64,000 nt of DNA from Spongiimicrobium salis (GTDB taxonomy: Bacteria > Bacteroidota > Bacteroidia > Flavobacteriales > Flavobacteriaceae). Both the position numbers and the translations under genes were made by a program. Positions 33,195 to 42,319 of this stretch are shown in pieces; position 1 is the stretch's first letter, and every line of letters begins with the position of its first letter. The notes beneath the pieces were generated by a model. That model saw only the letters and a program-made list of their open reading frames with translations. It did not search any database and was not told the DNA's origin. The stretch lies in the NCBI RefSeq assembly GCF_043678055.1, contig NZ_JBHEQA010000001.1:1922001-1986000 (forward strand). The letters run 5' to 3'.

Positions 33195-34538
33195 ATGGAA
33201 GCAAAGATAAAAGCATTCATGGATGAGGTGGCGACCCGCAATGGTCATGAACCCGAATTTATACAAGCGGTACAGGAAGTTGCTGAAACTGTGATTCCCT
33301 ACATTGCTAAAAATGAGATTTATAACGGAAAAAATATCTTGCTTCGAATGGTGGAGCCCGAGCGTTTGATCTCTTTCAGAGTGGCATGGGTAGATGATAA
33401 AGGTGAGATTCATGTAAATAGAGGATACCGAATCCAGATGAACTCTGCCATTGGTCCTTATAAAGGTGGTTTGCGCTTTCATCCTTCAGTGAATGCGAGC
33501 ATCCTTAAATTTCTTGCCTTTGAACAGGTATTTAAAAATAGTTTAACCACCTTGCCTATGGGAGGTGGTAAAGGAGGTTCTGATTTTGATCCCAAAGGAA
33601 AATCTGATGATGAGGTAATGCGTTTTTGCCACGCCTTTATGTTGGAGTTGAACAGACATATAGGACCAAATACGGATGTTCCTGCCGGAGATATTGGTGT
33701 GGGTGCCCGCGAAATTGGTTTCTTGTTCGGAATGTATAAGAAGATTCGGAATGAGTTTACCGGAGTACTTACAGGAAAAGGACGTTCTTGGGGAGGTTCC
33801 TTGATACGACCAGAGGCTACAGGTTACGGTACCGTATATTTTGCACAAAGTATGTTGCAAACAAAAGGGCAAAGCTTTGATGGCAAGGATGTCGTGATCT
33901 CTGGTTCCGGGAATGTGGCGCAGTATGCTGCAGAGAAGGCATTGCAATTGGGAGCAAAAGTACTTACGCTATCAGATTCCAAAGGCTACATTTATGATAA
34001 AGATGGTATTGATGAGGAGAAGTTGGCCTATGTGATGGATTTAAAAAATAATAAGAGAGGTAGAATTTCGGAATATGCGGATAAATATCCTTCAGCAGAA
34101 TTCTTTGCAGGAGAAACGCCTTGGGGAGTTAAATGTGATATTGCCTTGCCTTGTGCTACGCAAAATGAACTGAATGGAGAAGATGCAAAAACTTTGACCA
34201 CCAATGGATGTATCTGTGTTGCTGAGGGTGCAAATATGCCGTCTACTCCAGAAGCCATCCATGAATTCCACGAAGCAAAAATTCTTTTTGCGCCTGGAAA
34301 AGCTTCCAATGCTGGTGGTGTTGCGACCTCCGGTTTGGAAATGTCACAGAATTCATTGCGAATTAGTTGGACTAGGGAAGAAGTGGATGAGCGTTTAAAA
34401 GGAATCATGTCCGACATTCATGACTCTTGTATTGAGTATGGAAAAGACGACGAGGGTTATTGCAACTATGTAAAAGGAGCAAATATCGCTGGATTTGTTA
34501 AGGTTGCCGATGCTATGTTGGCACAAGGAGTAATCTAA
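33195..34538 (+). CDS. gdhA: NADP-type glutamate dehydrogenase
   Basis: A 447-residue hexameric-type enzyme linking 2-oxoglutarate and ammonia to glutamate. Typical segments are FRVAWVDDKGEIHVNRGYRIQMNSAIGPYKGGLRFHPSVN, FKNSLTTLPMGGGKGGSDFDPKGKSD (substrate Lys), VPAGDIGVGAREIGFLFG, the nucleotide-binding VISGSGNVAQYAAEKALQLGAKV and CVAEGANMPSTPEA. Length and a KGRSWGGSLIRPEATGYG stretch match the GdhA class of E. coli and Bacteroidota. The gene stands alone, with its own promoter and a hairpin after the stop. Confidence 0.95.
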   Translation: MEAKIKAFMDEVATRNGHEPEFIQAVQEVAETVIPYIAKNEIYNGKNILLRMVEPERLISFRVAWVDDKGEIHVNRGYRIQMNSAIGPYKGGLRFHPSVNASILKFLAFEQVFKNSLTTLPMGGGKGGSDFDPKGKSDDEVMRFCHAFMLELNRHIGPNTDVPAGDIGVGAREIGFLFGMYKKIRNEFTGVLTGKGRSWGGSLIRPEATGYGTVYFAQSMLQTKGQSFDGKDVVISGSGNVAQYAAEKALQLGAKVLTLSDSKGYIYDKDGIDEEKLAYVMDLKNNKRGRISEYADKYPSAEFFAGETPWGVKCDIALPCATQNELNGEDAKTLTTNGCICVAEGANMPSTPEAIHEFHEAKILFAPGKASNAGGVATSGLEMSQNSLRISWTREEVDERLKGIMSDIHDSCIEYGKDDEGYCNYVKGANIAGFVKVADAMLAQGVI

Positions 34539-34567
34539 GTAAGATACTCTTATCAATATATAAATAG

Positions 34568-34598
34568 GGCCTGTTTGGTTTTCAGAACCAGACAGGCC
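34568..34598 (+). terminator. gdhA hairpin terminator
   Basis: GGCCTGTTTGGTT pairs with AACCAGACAGGCC (one wobble) around TTCAG. The downstream tract is only moderately T-rich. Confidence 0.6.
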
Positions 34599-34601
34599 TC
34601 T

Positions 34602-34609
34602 TATATTTG
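34602..34609 (+). promoter_or_regulatory. -7 promoter box of recO
   Basis: TATATTTG lies 22 nt before the recO ATG at 34631 and just downstream of the gdhA hairpin. Confidence 0.55.
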
Positions 34610-34630
34610 TACTATTCCAAAACACCGTGC

Positions 34631-35350
34631 ATGCAGGTACACACCAAAGCCATTGTTTTATCTGCCCTAAAATATGGGGATACTAGCTTGATCGTAAAAC
34701 TCTTTACGGTTTCGGATGGATTAAAATCATATTTGCTACGTGGCGTTTTGGCCTCGAAAAAAGGGAAGTTAAAAACAGCGTATTTTCAACCCCTGACACA
34801 ATTGGAAATTACCGCCAATCATAAAAATAAAGGAACCTTGGAACGAATAGGCGAGGTAAAAATTGGGTATCAGTATCAAAGTTTGCATACCGTGATCCCC
34901 AAAAATGCCATAGCCCTGTTCTTAGCGGAAATGCTGGGAAATAGTATTTTCGAGGAAGAGGCCAATGGGGGACTATTTTACTTTTTGGAAGCTGGACTTC
35001 AATGGCTTGATACTCATGATGATGTGGCAAACTTCCATTTGTTTTTTTTATTGGAACTCACCAAATATTTGGGGTTTTATCCCGATAATACCATTGCCCA
35101 TTTACCCTACTTTGATCTGCAAGAAGGATGTTTTACGGAGGTGTTGACCACGAACCCCATGATTGTAGGTCAAAATTTATCTTACTTCAAAATGTTTTTG
35201 GGCACAAATTTTGATGCAATGCATAGCATAAGAATGCGGAAAAAAGATCGCCAAGAGCTATTAAATTCGATTGTTCTTTATTTTGAATTACATTTGCAAG
35301 GATTTAGAAAACCCAAATCACTTGCTATTTTGAACGAAGTTTTTAGCTGA
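34631..35350 (+). CDS. recO: DNA repair protein RecO
   Basis: A 239-residue recombination mediator of the RecFOR pathway. The ATG 34631 gives the standard N-terminus MQVHTKAIVLSALKYGDTSLIVKLFT; the longer frame starts at a TTG. The OB-fold part contains SYLLRGVLASKKGKLKTAYFQPLTQLEI, followed by a helical part with LFYFLEAGLQWLD and a late LELTKYLGFYPD. The zinc-finger cysteines of E. coli-like RecO are not evident, as is common in Bacteroidota. The TonB-receptor gene starts 2 bp after the stop, so the two are probably co-transcribed. Confidence 0.92.
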   Translation: MQVHTKAIVLSALKYGDTSLIVKLFTVSDGLKSYLLRGVLASKKGKLKTAYFQPLTQLEITANHKNKGTLERIGEVKIGYQYQSLHTVIPKNAIALFLAEMLGNSIFEEEANGGLFYFLEAGLQWLDTHDDVANFHLFFLLELTKYLGFYPDNTIAHLPYFDLQEGCFTEVLTTNPMIVGQNLSYFKMFLGTNFDAMHSIRMRKKDRQELLNSIVLYFELHLQGFRKPKSLAILNEVFS

Positions 35351-35352
35351 TT

Positions 35353-37764
35353 ATGCGGAAGTTAGTTTTTGTTATTTTTTTGCTTGTATTTCAAGGGATA
35401 TTGGCCCAAGAAATTACCATTTTGGATAGTGAGACCAATGAGCCCGTTCCCAATGTGCTGGTGGCCAATCTGGATCGTTCAAAAACAGTAGTATCTGATT
35501 TTTTTGGAAAGTGCGACCTCAATATCTTTTCCATGGACGAACGTATTACTTTTGAATTGAGTAGCTATGAGTTAAGACGAAGTACCAAGGCCGCTATACT
35601 TAAGCGTAACGGAAGGTTTTATTTGACCATAAAGACCGAGCAGTTGGACGAAGTGGTGATGTCCATTTCCAAATGGGAACAACAGAAAAAAGATATTCCC
35701 CAAAAGATAGCAACCATAGATGCCAGAGCCATTGCGTTCTCAACGCCCCAAACGGCTGCAGATCTTCTGCAGAATAGCGGAAAAGTTTTTGTGCAAAAGA
35801 GTCAGTTGGGGGGAGGGAGTCCTTCAATACGAGGATTTGCCACGAATCGTTTATTGCTATCTGTGGATGGTGTTCGGATGAACAATGCCATTTTCAGGGG
35901 AGGAAATTTGCAGAACGTCATTTCCATAGATCCTTTTACAGTTAAAAATACGGAGGTCATTTTTGGGCCGGGATCCGTTATATATGGAAGTGATGCCATT
36001 GGAGGAGTAATGAATTTCTTCACAAAGATGCCGGAATTCTCAGAAACGGATAGTCTGCAAATTTCAGGAAATGTGGATTATAGATATGCCTCTGCAAATA
36101 ATGAGAATACGATTCATGCCGATGTTAATTTTGGCAAGAAAAGATGGGGTTTTCTGACGAGCGTAACCTATAGCGATTTTGGGGATTTAAGGATAGGAAA
36201 GCACGGCCCGGATGAATATTTAAGAAATACTTTGGTGGTTCGTAGAAATGGGGAAGATGTCCTTGTAAATAATGAGGATCCCAGAACACAGGCGCCAACG
36301 GGCTACGACCAAATTAACTTACTGCAAAAAGTAACTTTTAAACCCAATAATATTTGGGATTTTAATCTTGGTGCCATCTATTCGGAAACCTCGGACTATG
36401 CGCGCTACGATCGTTTGATCAGACCGGGAAGGGATGGAACCGGATTGCGATCTGCTGAATGGTTTTACGGCCCGCAAAAATGGTTTTTGGGGAATCTTCA
36501 AATCAACAAAAAAGGAAAGGGGAAGTTTTACGATGGCTTCAAAATAACAACAGCCTATCAGCATTTTGAGGAAAGTAGAAATGATCGGGACTTTCAAGAC
36601 CCGACGCTTTTTTCCACAAAGGAAAAGGTAGATGCCCTTTCCACAAGCATTGATTTCGAAAACAAAAAAATTGGCGACCTTAGATTGTATTATGGTGCTG
36701 AATATATTTTTAATAAAGTGAACTCGGATGGAAGTCAACGAAATATTGAGACCAATGTAGTTTCTGATGCTGCTTCCCGTTATCCCGATGGCTCTACTTG
36801 GCAAACTGCTGCGGGTTATATTAGTGCGGAATATAAAGTAAAGCCAAATGTTACCCTGCTTTCTGGATTGCGATATAGCCATGTGTGGGTAGACGCTGAA
36901 TTTGAGTCCACTTTTTTTGACTTCCCTTTTGATAGGGCAGATTTAAGCACAGGAGCTTTAACCGGAAGTATAGGCGTGAGCTGGTTCCCTAAGACGGATT
37001 TGCAATTTACCCTGAATGGATCTACCGGTTTTAGAGCGCCCAATATTGATGATATTGGCAAAGTGTTTGATTCAGAACCCGGTTCGGTAGTGGTCCCCAA
37101 CCCTGATTTGGAGCCGGAATATGCCTATAATATTGAATTTGGTTTGCAAAAAAACTTTAAGGACAAAGTAGTGTTTAATGGTGCAGCATACTATACTTAT
37201 TTGGTCGACGCATTGGTCCGAAGGGATTTTGAATTCAATGGAGTAACCGAAATTGAGTTCAATGGGGAATTAAGTAATGTACAGGCCATACAGAATGCGG
37301 CCAAGGCCTTTGTCTATGGCTTTGAATTTGGTGTTGAAGCCTTTCTGACCGATAATTTATCCCTTTCGTCCAACCTTACGATAACGGAAGGTATAGAGGA
37401 AGAAGAAGATGGTACCGACTCTCCCGGACGCCATGTGCCACCCACTTTTGGAGATTTTCACGTTGTTTGGAAAAACCAAAGATTAAAAGCAGATGTATTC
37501 TTAAACTATAATGGGGAAATTCCTTTTGAAGATTTGGCACCTTCAGAACGAAATAAACCTTTTTTGTATGCCACAGATGCTAATGGCAATCCCTTTGCGC
37601 CTTCCTGGTATACCTTAAACCTTAGGTCACAGTATCAATTTTCAAGAACCATTAAAGGAATTCTTTCTGTAGAGAATATTACCAACCAGCGGTATCGCAC
37701 CTATTCTTCGGGAATTTCTGCTGCAGGAACAAACTTGATCCTAGGGATTCATTTTAATTTTTAG
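35353..37764 (+). CDS. TonB-dependent receptor
   Basis: An 803-residue outer-membrane receptor. It has a signal peptide (MRKLVFVIFLLVFQGILAQ), a short CarboxypepD-regulatory-like domain (ITILDSETNEPVPNVLVANLDR), then the plug domain with QTAADLLQNSGKVFVQKSQLGGGSPSIRGFATNRLLLSVDGVRMNNAIFRGGN and VKNTEVIFGPGSVIYGSDAIGGVMNFFT. A beta barrel ends in the aromatic terminus GIHFNF. The ligand is unknown; the plug resembles hemoglobin/heme-type receptors, but this is a weak impression. It follows recO by 2 bp and is followed by a terminator. Confidence 0.92.
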   Translation: MRKLVFVIFLLVFQGILAQEITILDSETNEPVPNVLVANLDRSKTVVSDFFGKCDLNIFSMDERITFELSSYELRRSTKAAILKRNGRFYLTIKTEQLDEVVMSISKWEQQKKDIPQKIATIDARAIAFSTPQTAADLLQNSGKVFVQKSQLGGGSPSIRGFATNRLLLSVDGVRMNNAIFRGGNLQNVISIDPFTVKNTEVIFGPGSVIYGSDAIGGVMNFFTKMPEFSETDSLQISGNVDYRYASANNENTIHADVNFGKKRWGFLTSVTYSDFGDLRIGKHGPDEYLRNTLVVRRNGEDVLVNNEDPRTQAPTGYDQINLLQKVTFKPNNIWDFNLGAIYSETSDYARYDRLIRPGRDGTGLRSAEWFYGPQKWFLGNLQINKKGKGKFYDGFKITTAYQHFEESRNDRDFQDPTLFSTKEKVDALSTSIDFENKKIGDLRLYYGAEYIFNKVNSDGSQRNIETNVVSDAASRYPDGSTWQTAAGYISAEYKVKPNVTLLSGLRYSHVWVDAEFESTFFDFPFDRADLSTGALTGSIGVSWFPKTDLQFTLNGSTGFRAPNIDDIGKVFDSEPGSVVVPNPDLEPEYAYNIEFGLQKNFKDKVVFNGAAYYTYLVDALVRRDFEFNGVTEIEFNGELSNVQAIQNAAKAFVYGFEFGVEAFLTDNLSLSSNLTITEGIEEEEDGTDSPGRHVPPTFGDFHVVWKNQRLKADVFLNYNGEIPFEDLAPSERNKPFLYATDANGNPFAPSWYTLNLRSQYQFSRTIKGILSVENITNQRYRTYSSGISAAGTNLILGIHFNF

Positions 37765-37772
37765 CAAAAAAA

Positions 37773-37797
37773 TATCCTTGGCGTTTTACCAAGGATA
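37773..37797. terminator. bidirectional terminator
   Basis: TATCCTTGG (37773-37781) pairs with CCAAGGATA (37789-37797). A T-run lies on the minus-strand side (ATTTTTTTG) and T-rich sequence on the plus side. It separates two convergent genes. Confidence 0.8.
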
Positions 37798-37827
37798 CTT
37801 TTGTTTTTGAAATTTTCTGAGGAAAAT

Positions 37828-38250
37828 CTAATTTTTTATGGCCTCTTCGGTCTTTTTCATGGCTTCTTTACCACTTTCTTCCGCTTTTTTCATAGCATCC
37901 TCTCCAGCTTTTTTGGCCTTATCCATGGCTTCTTTTCCCATTTCCTTGCCTTTTTCTAAAGCTTCTTCACCAGTTTCTTTGGCTTTATCCATGGCATCTT
38001 TCCCCATTTCTTTAGCCTTTTCCATAGCTTCTTCCCCAGCTTCACCTGCTTTCTCTATAGCTTCTTGGCCAGCCTCTTTGGCCTTGTCCATAGCTTCTTT
38101 CCCTATTTCTTCGGCTTTTTCCATGGCTTCTTCTCCAACGGCTGCGGCTTCTTCGGATGCTGCTTTGGCTTTGTCAGCGGTTTCCCTACAGGATACTAAA
38201 GCAAGACACATGGTCAATGCAAGGGCTGAACGTAAAATAATTTTCTTCAT
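37828..38250 (-). CDS. 11-residue-repeat lipoprotein (LEA/apolipoprotein-like helix)
   Basis: A 140-residue protein. The signal MKKIILRSALALTMCLALVSC ends in a lipobox. From residue 41 to 139 there are nine nearly perfect 11-residue repeats of the type EAMDKAKEAGQ, alternating acidic and lysine-rich positions. The pattern is that of a long amphipathic or coiled-coil helix, like group-3 LEA or apolipoprotein-type sequences. It probably lies at the membrane surface or in the periplasm, perhaps in stress or envelope stabilisation (inference). The antisense frame is also open only because the repeat lacks stops. Confidence 0.8.
   Translation of the reverse strand: MKKIILRSALALTMCLALVSCRETADKAKAASEEAAAVGEEAMEKAEEIGKEAMDKAKEAGQEAIEKAGEAGEEAMEKAKEMGKDAMDKAKETGEEALEKGKEMGKEAMDKAKKAGEDAMKKAEESGKEAMKKTEEAIKN
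37834..38130 (-). repeat. nine tandem 33-bp repeats inside the lipoprotein gene
   Basis: The codons for the nine 11-residue units form degenerate 33-bp tandem repeats. This invites copy-number change by slippage or recombination. Confidence 0.8.
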
Positions 38251-38397
38251 AATTAATACTAGTTAAGTGTTTATTGTTACCAAATATACGGATACAAATA
38301 GAAAACGGACTTTTTAAGGATATAAGGCAAATTATTTTGAAGTATTGAAATGCGTATTTCCTTCGTATGGAACTGCCTTAAATTCAATCAAAATTCA

Positions 38398-38405
38398 TAA
38401 TTTTG
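38398..38405 (+). promoter_or_regulatory. -7 promoter box of ileS
   Basis: TAATTTTG lies 33 nt before the chosen ileS ATG (38439). Confidence 0.55.
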
Positions 38406-38438
38406 CAGCCTTAATTTGTGGCATTTGAAGTAGTTATT

Positions 38439-41400
38439 ATGAAATTTTCAGAATATAAGGGTTTAGATTTACCAAAAGTTGCACAAGACTTGCAGGAATA
38501 CTGGAAGCAGCATCAAATTTTTGAAAAAAGTGTCACCAATAGGGAAGGCAAAGAGAGTTTTGTCTTTTTTGAAGGCCCTCCTTCGGCAAATGGAATGCCT
38601 GGAATACATCATGTCATGGCAAGGACCATTAAGGATATCTTTCCGCGATATAAGACCATGAAGGGCTTTCAGGTGAAACGAAAAGCAGGTTGGGATACCC
38701 ATGGATTGCCTATTGAGCTTGGAGTAGAAAAGGAATTGGGAATCACCAAAGATGATATTGGAACAAAGATATCGGTAGAGGAGTATAATGCAGCTTGTAA
38801 AAAAGCAGTGATGCGCTATACGGATGTATGGAATGAAATGACCGAAAAAACGGGCTATTGGGTAGATATGGAAGATCCCTATATTACCTATAAACCCAAA
38901 TATATGGAATCTGTCTGGTGGTTGCTAAAACAGATTTACGATAAAGGACTTATCTATAAAGGATATACCATTCAGCCCTATTCCCCAAAAGCAGGAACGG
39001 GATTGAGTTCGCACGAATTAAATCAACCTGGAACATATCAAGATGTTACCGATACAACCGTGACCGCCCAATTTAAGGCGATAAAAGAGACGCTTCCGGC
39101 AGTCTTTGATCAAATTTCCGAAGAAGTATATTTTTTGGCATGGACCACTACACCTTGGACATTGCCCAGTAATACGGCACTGACCGTAGGTCCCAATATT
39201 GATTATGTATTGGTGAGGACCTTTAATCAATATACTTTTGAGCCTACTTGTGTGGTATTGGCGAAAAACCTGGTAGGAAAACAATTTGGAGGTAAATTTA
39301 TAGCTGCTGAAACCCCAGAGGATATAGCCTCCTATACTTCAGATCAGAAAAAGATACCGTATTTGATCGTCGGAGAAATCAAAGGAAACGAATTGTTGGA
39401 GGCGAGATATGAACAGCTGATCGACTATGTATTGCCGTATCAGCATTCTGAGCACGCTTTCCGAGTGATCGTAGGGGATTTTGTGACTACAGAAGATGGT
39501 ACCGGAATTGTACATACCGCGCCTACGTTTGGGGCAGATGATGCCTTTGTGGCCAAACAGGCAAAACCCGAGGTGCCACCCTTACTGGTGTTGGATGAAA
39601 ATGGCAACCCCGTTCCTCTTGTAGATCTTCAGGGTAAATTTAGACCCGAGCTTAAGGAATTTGGAGGGAAGTATGTAAAGAACGCCTATTATGCCGATGG
39701 GGAAGCGCCCGAACGCTCTATAGATGTGGAAATTGCCATTAAACTCAAAGAAGAGAACAAAGCTTTTAAGGTGGAAAAATATGTACACAGTTATCCCAAT
39801 TGCTGGCGTACGGACAAACCTATTTTATACTATCCTTTGGATTCTTGGTTCATTAAGGTGACCAATGTAAAAGATAGAATGTTTGCTTTGAACCAGACCA
39901 TTAACTGGAAGCCTAAGGCTACTGGAGAAGGCCGTTTTGGCAACTGGTTGGCCAATGCCAATGATTGGAATCTGTCCCGATCTCGATATTGGGGAGTGCC
40001 TTTGCCCATTTGGAGAACTGAAGATGGTAAGGAAGAACTTATGATAGGTTCTGTAGCAGAACTGAAGGAGCAAATGGCCAAGGCAGTGGAAGCGGGTGTG
40101 CTAAAACAAGATATTTTTGCAGATTTTGTGGTAGGCGATATGAGTGAATCCAACTATGATAAAATTGATTTGCATAAGAATATTGTAGATCAGATTACCT
40201 TGGTTTCTCCTTCCGGTAAGCCTATGAAAAGGGAAAGCGATCTTATTGATGTCTGGTTTGATAGTGGTTCCATGCCCTATGCACAATGGCATTACCCTTT
40301 TGAAAATAAAGCACTGATCGATGAAGGTGCTTCCTTTCCTGCCGATTTTATTGCAGAGGGTGTAGACCAGACCAGAGGATGGTTCTATACCTTACATGCA
40401 ATTGCAACCATGGTGTTTGATACAGTATCGTACAAAAATGTGGTTTCAAATGGTCTTGTCTTGGACAAAGAAGGCAAAAAGATGTCCAAACGTTTGGGGA
40501 ATGGAGTAGATCCTTTTGAAACTATGGACACCCATGGGGCAGATGCAACGCGCTGGTATATGATTTCCAATGCAAATCCTTGGGATAACCTTAAGTTTGA
40601 TGTCGATGGGATTGTTGAGGTGAAACGCAAGTTTTTTGGAACCTTGTACAATACCTATTCTTTCTTTGCCCTATATGCCAATATTGACGGATTTCAATAT
40701 AAGGAAGCGGATATTCCAATGGAGCAACGTCCGGAAATAGATCAGTGGATCTTATCCGAACTACATAGTTTGATTAAAAAAGTAGATGAGGCCTATGCCG
40801 ATTATGAGCCTACACGGGCCACCAGGTTTATCTCCGATTATGTACAGGAAAATCTAAGTAATTGGTATGTGCGCTTGTGTAGAAGACGTTTTTGGAAAGG
40901 AGATTATGAACAGGACAAGATATCGGCATATCAAACGTTATATACTTGTTTACTGACCGTAGCAAAACTATCCGCTCCAGTAGCACCTTTTTTTATGGAT
41001 CGCCTATATAGGGATTTGATAGCAGCTACGGAAACGGAAAGTTTTGAAAGTGTTCATTTGGCCAACTTTCCGGAATATAAGGAAGCATTGGTCAATAAGG
41101 AATTGGAGAGCAAGATGGAAAAAGCGCAGACCATTTCTTCTTTAGTATTATCCATACGACAGAAAGAAAAGATAAAAGTGCGCCAACCCCTTCAAAAAAT
41201 AATGATCCCTGTTATGGATGCGAAGCAGGAAGCAGAAATCATGGCTGTGGCAGATTTGATCAAGTCGGAGGTCAATGTCAAAGAGATCCAATTGCTAGGC
41301 GATGCCTCAGGAATTTTGGTGAAGCAGATCAAACCAAATTTTAAGGTTTTGGGACCAAAATTTGGAAGAGATATGAAGTTGATTGCCGCTGCTATTGGTA

Positions 41401-41840
41401 AATTGGAACAGGATGATATCCAAAAAATAGAGCAATTGGGCGAATTAACCCTTGAAATAGAAAATAAAAATATTATTTTACAGCTACAAGATGTGGAGAT
41501 TTCTTCACAAGATATCGAAGGCTGGTTGGTGGCTAGTGCAGGACCTTTAACGGTAGCTTTGGATGTAACGATCAATGAGGCGCTCAGAAAAGAGGGCGTG
41601 GCAAGGGAATTGATCAATAGAATTCAAAATATTCGTAAAGAATCTGGTTTTGAGGTGACTGATAAAATAGATATCACAATTTTAAAAGATGGTTTTGTAG
41701 AAAAGGCTGTGGAAACCAATATGGATTATATTAAGACGGAGACCTTGACCTCAGAACTAAGTTTTGAAGAACATATGGATAAAGGCACCGAAATTGCCTT
41801 TGATGAAATAAAAACGAAATTGTTTATACAAAAACACTAA
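38439..41840 (+). CDS. ileS: isoleucyl-tRNA synthetase
   Basis: A 1133-residue class I synthetase charging tRNA-Ile. The ATG 38439 gives MKFSEYKGLDLPKVAQ; an upstream in-frame GTG would add seven residues. The HIGH motif appears as GIHH at 55-58 within PPSANGMPGIHH, and KMSKR is at 681-685. The editing (CP1) insertion lies between them (AWTTTPWTLPSNTALTVG). DQTRGWFYTLH precedes the KMSKR loop, and an anticodon-binding helical domain with a C-terminal extension follows. Length and sequence are of the long, eukaryote-like type common in Bacteroidota. It heads an operon with the DksA-like gene and probably lspA. Confidence 0.96.
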   Translation: MKFSEYKGLDLPKVAQDLQEYWKQHQIFEKSVTNREGKESFVFFEGPPSANGMPGIHHVMARTIKDIFPRYKTMKGFQVKRKAGWDTHGLPIELGVEKELGITKDDIGTKISVEEYNAACKKAVMRYTDVWNEMTEKTGYWVDMEDPYITYKPKYMESVWWLLKQIYDKGLIYKGYTIQPYSPKAGTGLSSHELNQPGTYQDVTDTTVTAQFKAIKETLPAVFDQISEEVYFLAWTTTPWTLPSNTALTVGPNIDYVLVRTFNQYTFEPTCVVLAKNLVGKQFGGKFIAAETPEDIASYTSDQKKIPYLIVGEIKGNELLEARYEQLIDYVLPYQHSEHAFRVIVGDFVTTEDGTGIVHTAPTFGADDAFVAKQAKPEVPPLLVLDENGNPVPLVDLQGKFRPELKEFGGKYVKNAYYADGEAPERSIDVEIAIKLKEENKAFKVEKYVHSYPNCWRTDKPILYYPLDSWFIKVTNVKDRMFALNQTINWKPKATGEGRFGNWLANANDWNLSRSRYWGVPLPIWRTEDGKEELMIGSVAELKEQMAKAVEAGVLKQDIFADFVVGDMSESNYDKIDLHKNIVDQITLVSPSGKPMKRESDLIDVWFDSGSMPYAQWHYPFENKALIDEGASFPADFIAEGVDQTRGWFYTLHAIATMVFDTVSYKNVVSNGLVLDKEGKKMSKRLGNGVDPFETMDTHGADATRWYMISNANPWDNLKFDVDGIVEVKRKFFGTLYNTYSFFALYANIDGFQYKEADIPMEQRPEIDQWILSELHSLIKKVDEAYADYEPTRATRFISDYVQENLSNWYVRLCRRRFWKGDYEQDKISAYQTLYTCLLTVAKLSAPVAPFFMDRLYRDLIAATETESFESVHLANFPEYKEALVNKELESKMEKAQTISSLVLSIRQKEKIKVRQPLQKIMIPVMDAKQEAEIMAVADLIKSEVNVKEIQLLGDASGILVKQIKPNFKVLGPKFGRDMKLIAAAIGKLEQDDIQKIEQLGELTLEIENKNIILQLQDVEISSQDIEGWLVASAGPLTVALDVTINEALRKEGVARELINRIQNIRKESGFEVTDKIDITILKDGFVEKAVETNMDYIKTETLTSELSFEEHMDKGTEIAFDEIKTKLFIQKH

Positions 41841-41844
41841 AAGA

Positions 41845-42228
41845 ATGGCACAAGATTTAAAAGTACGTTACTCTGACAAGGATTTGGAAGAATTCAGAGT
41901 TTTGATCGAAGAAAAAATTGAAAAAGCAAAAAGTCACTTAGAATTGCTTAAGAGTTCTTATATGAACGACGGTAATAATGGTACGGATGATACTTCCCCA
42001 ACCTTTAAGGCCTTTGAGGAAGGGTCGGAAACCATGAGCAAGGAAGCAAATACCCAGTTGGCCATACGCCAGGAAAAATTTATTCGGGATTTGAAGAATG
42101 CCGTACTTCGTATTGAAAATAAGACCTATGGCATTTGTAGGGTAACAGGCAAGCTGATCAATAAAGAGCGACTAAAATTGGTTCCCCATGCTACCTTAAG
42201 TATTGAGGCTAAGAACATGCAGAAGTAA
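41845..42228 (+). CDS. TraR/DksA-family protein with degenerate zinc finger
   Basis: A 127-residue protein with a coiled-coil N-terminal half (residues about 8-90) and a C-terminal zinc-ribbon-like part reading TYGICRVTGKLINKERLKLVPHATLSIEAK. Of the four cysteines of canonical DksA/TraR, only one remains (GIC), so classical zinc binding is unlikely. Members bind RNA polymerase in Proteobacteria; the flavobacterial form probably has a related transcription role (inference). It starts 4 bp after the ileS stop and belongs to the same operon. Confidence 0.88.
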   Translation: MAQDLKVRYSDKDLEEFRVLIEEKIEKAKSHLELLKSSYMNDGNNGTDDTSPTFKAFEEGSETMSKEANTQLAIRQEKFIRDLKNAVLRIENKTYGICRVTGKLINKERLKLVPHATLSIEAKNMQK

Positions 42229-42319
42229 AGAACTTACTGTTAAAAATTCCCATTCTAGTTTTGTTCGGACCTATATGGGTCTGTAAACAACTGATATATT
42301 GATCTATGGATAGTTTCCA

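Noticed and set aside
36319..36882. 187-residue minus-strand frame
   Set aside because: It is antisense to the barrel of a TonB-dependent receptor; composition is not protein-like.
37838..38266. 142-residue plus-strand frame of Ala/Ser/Phe repeats
   Set aside because: It is the antisense of the 11-mer-repeat lipoprotein and is open only because the 33-bp repeat lacks stops.
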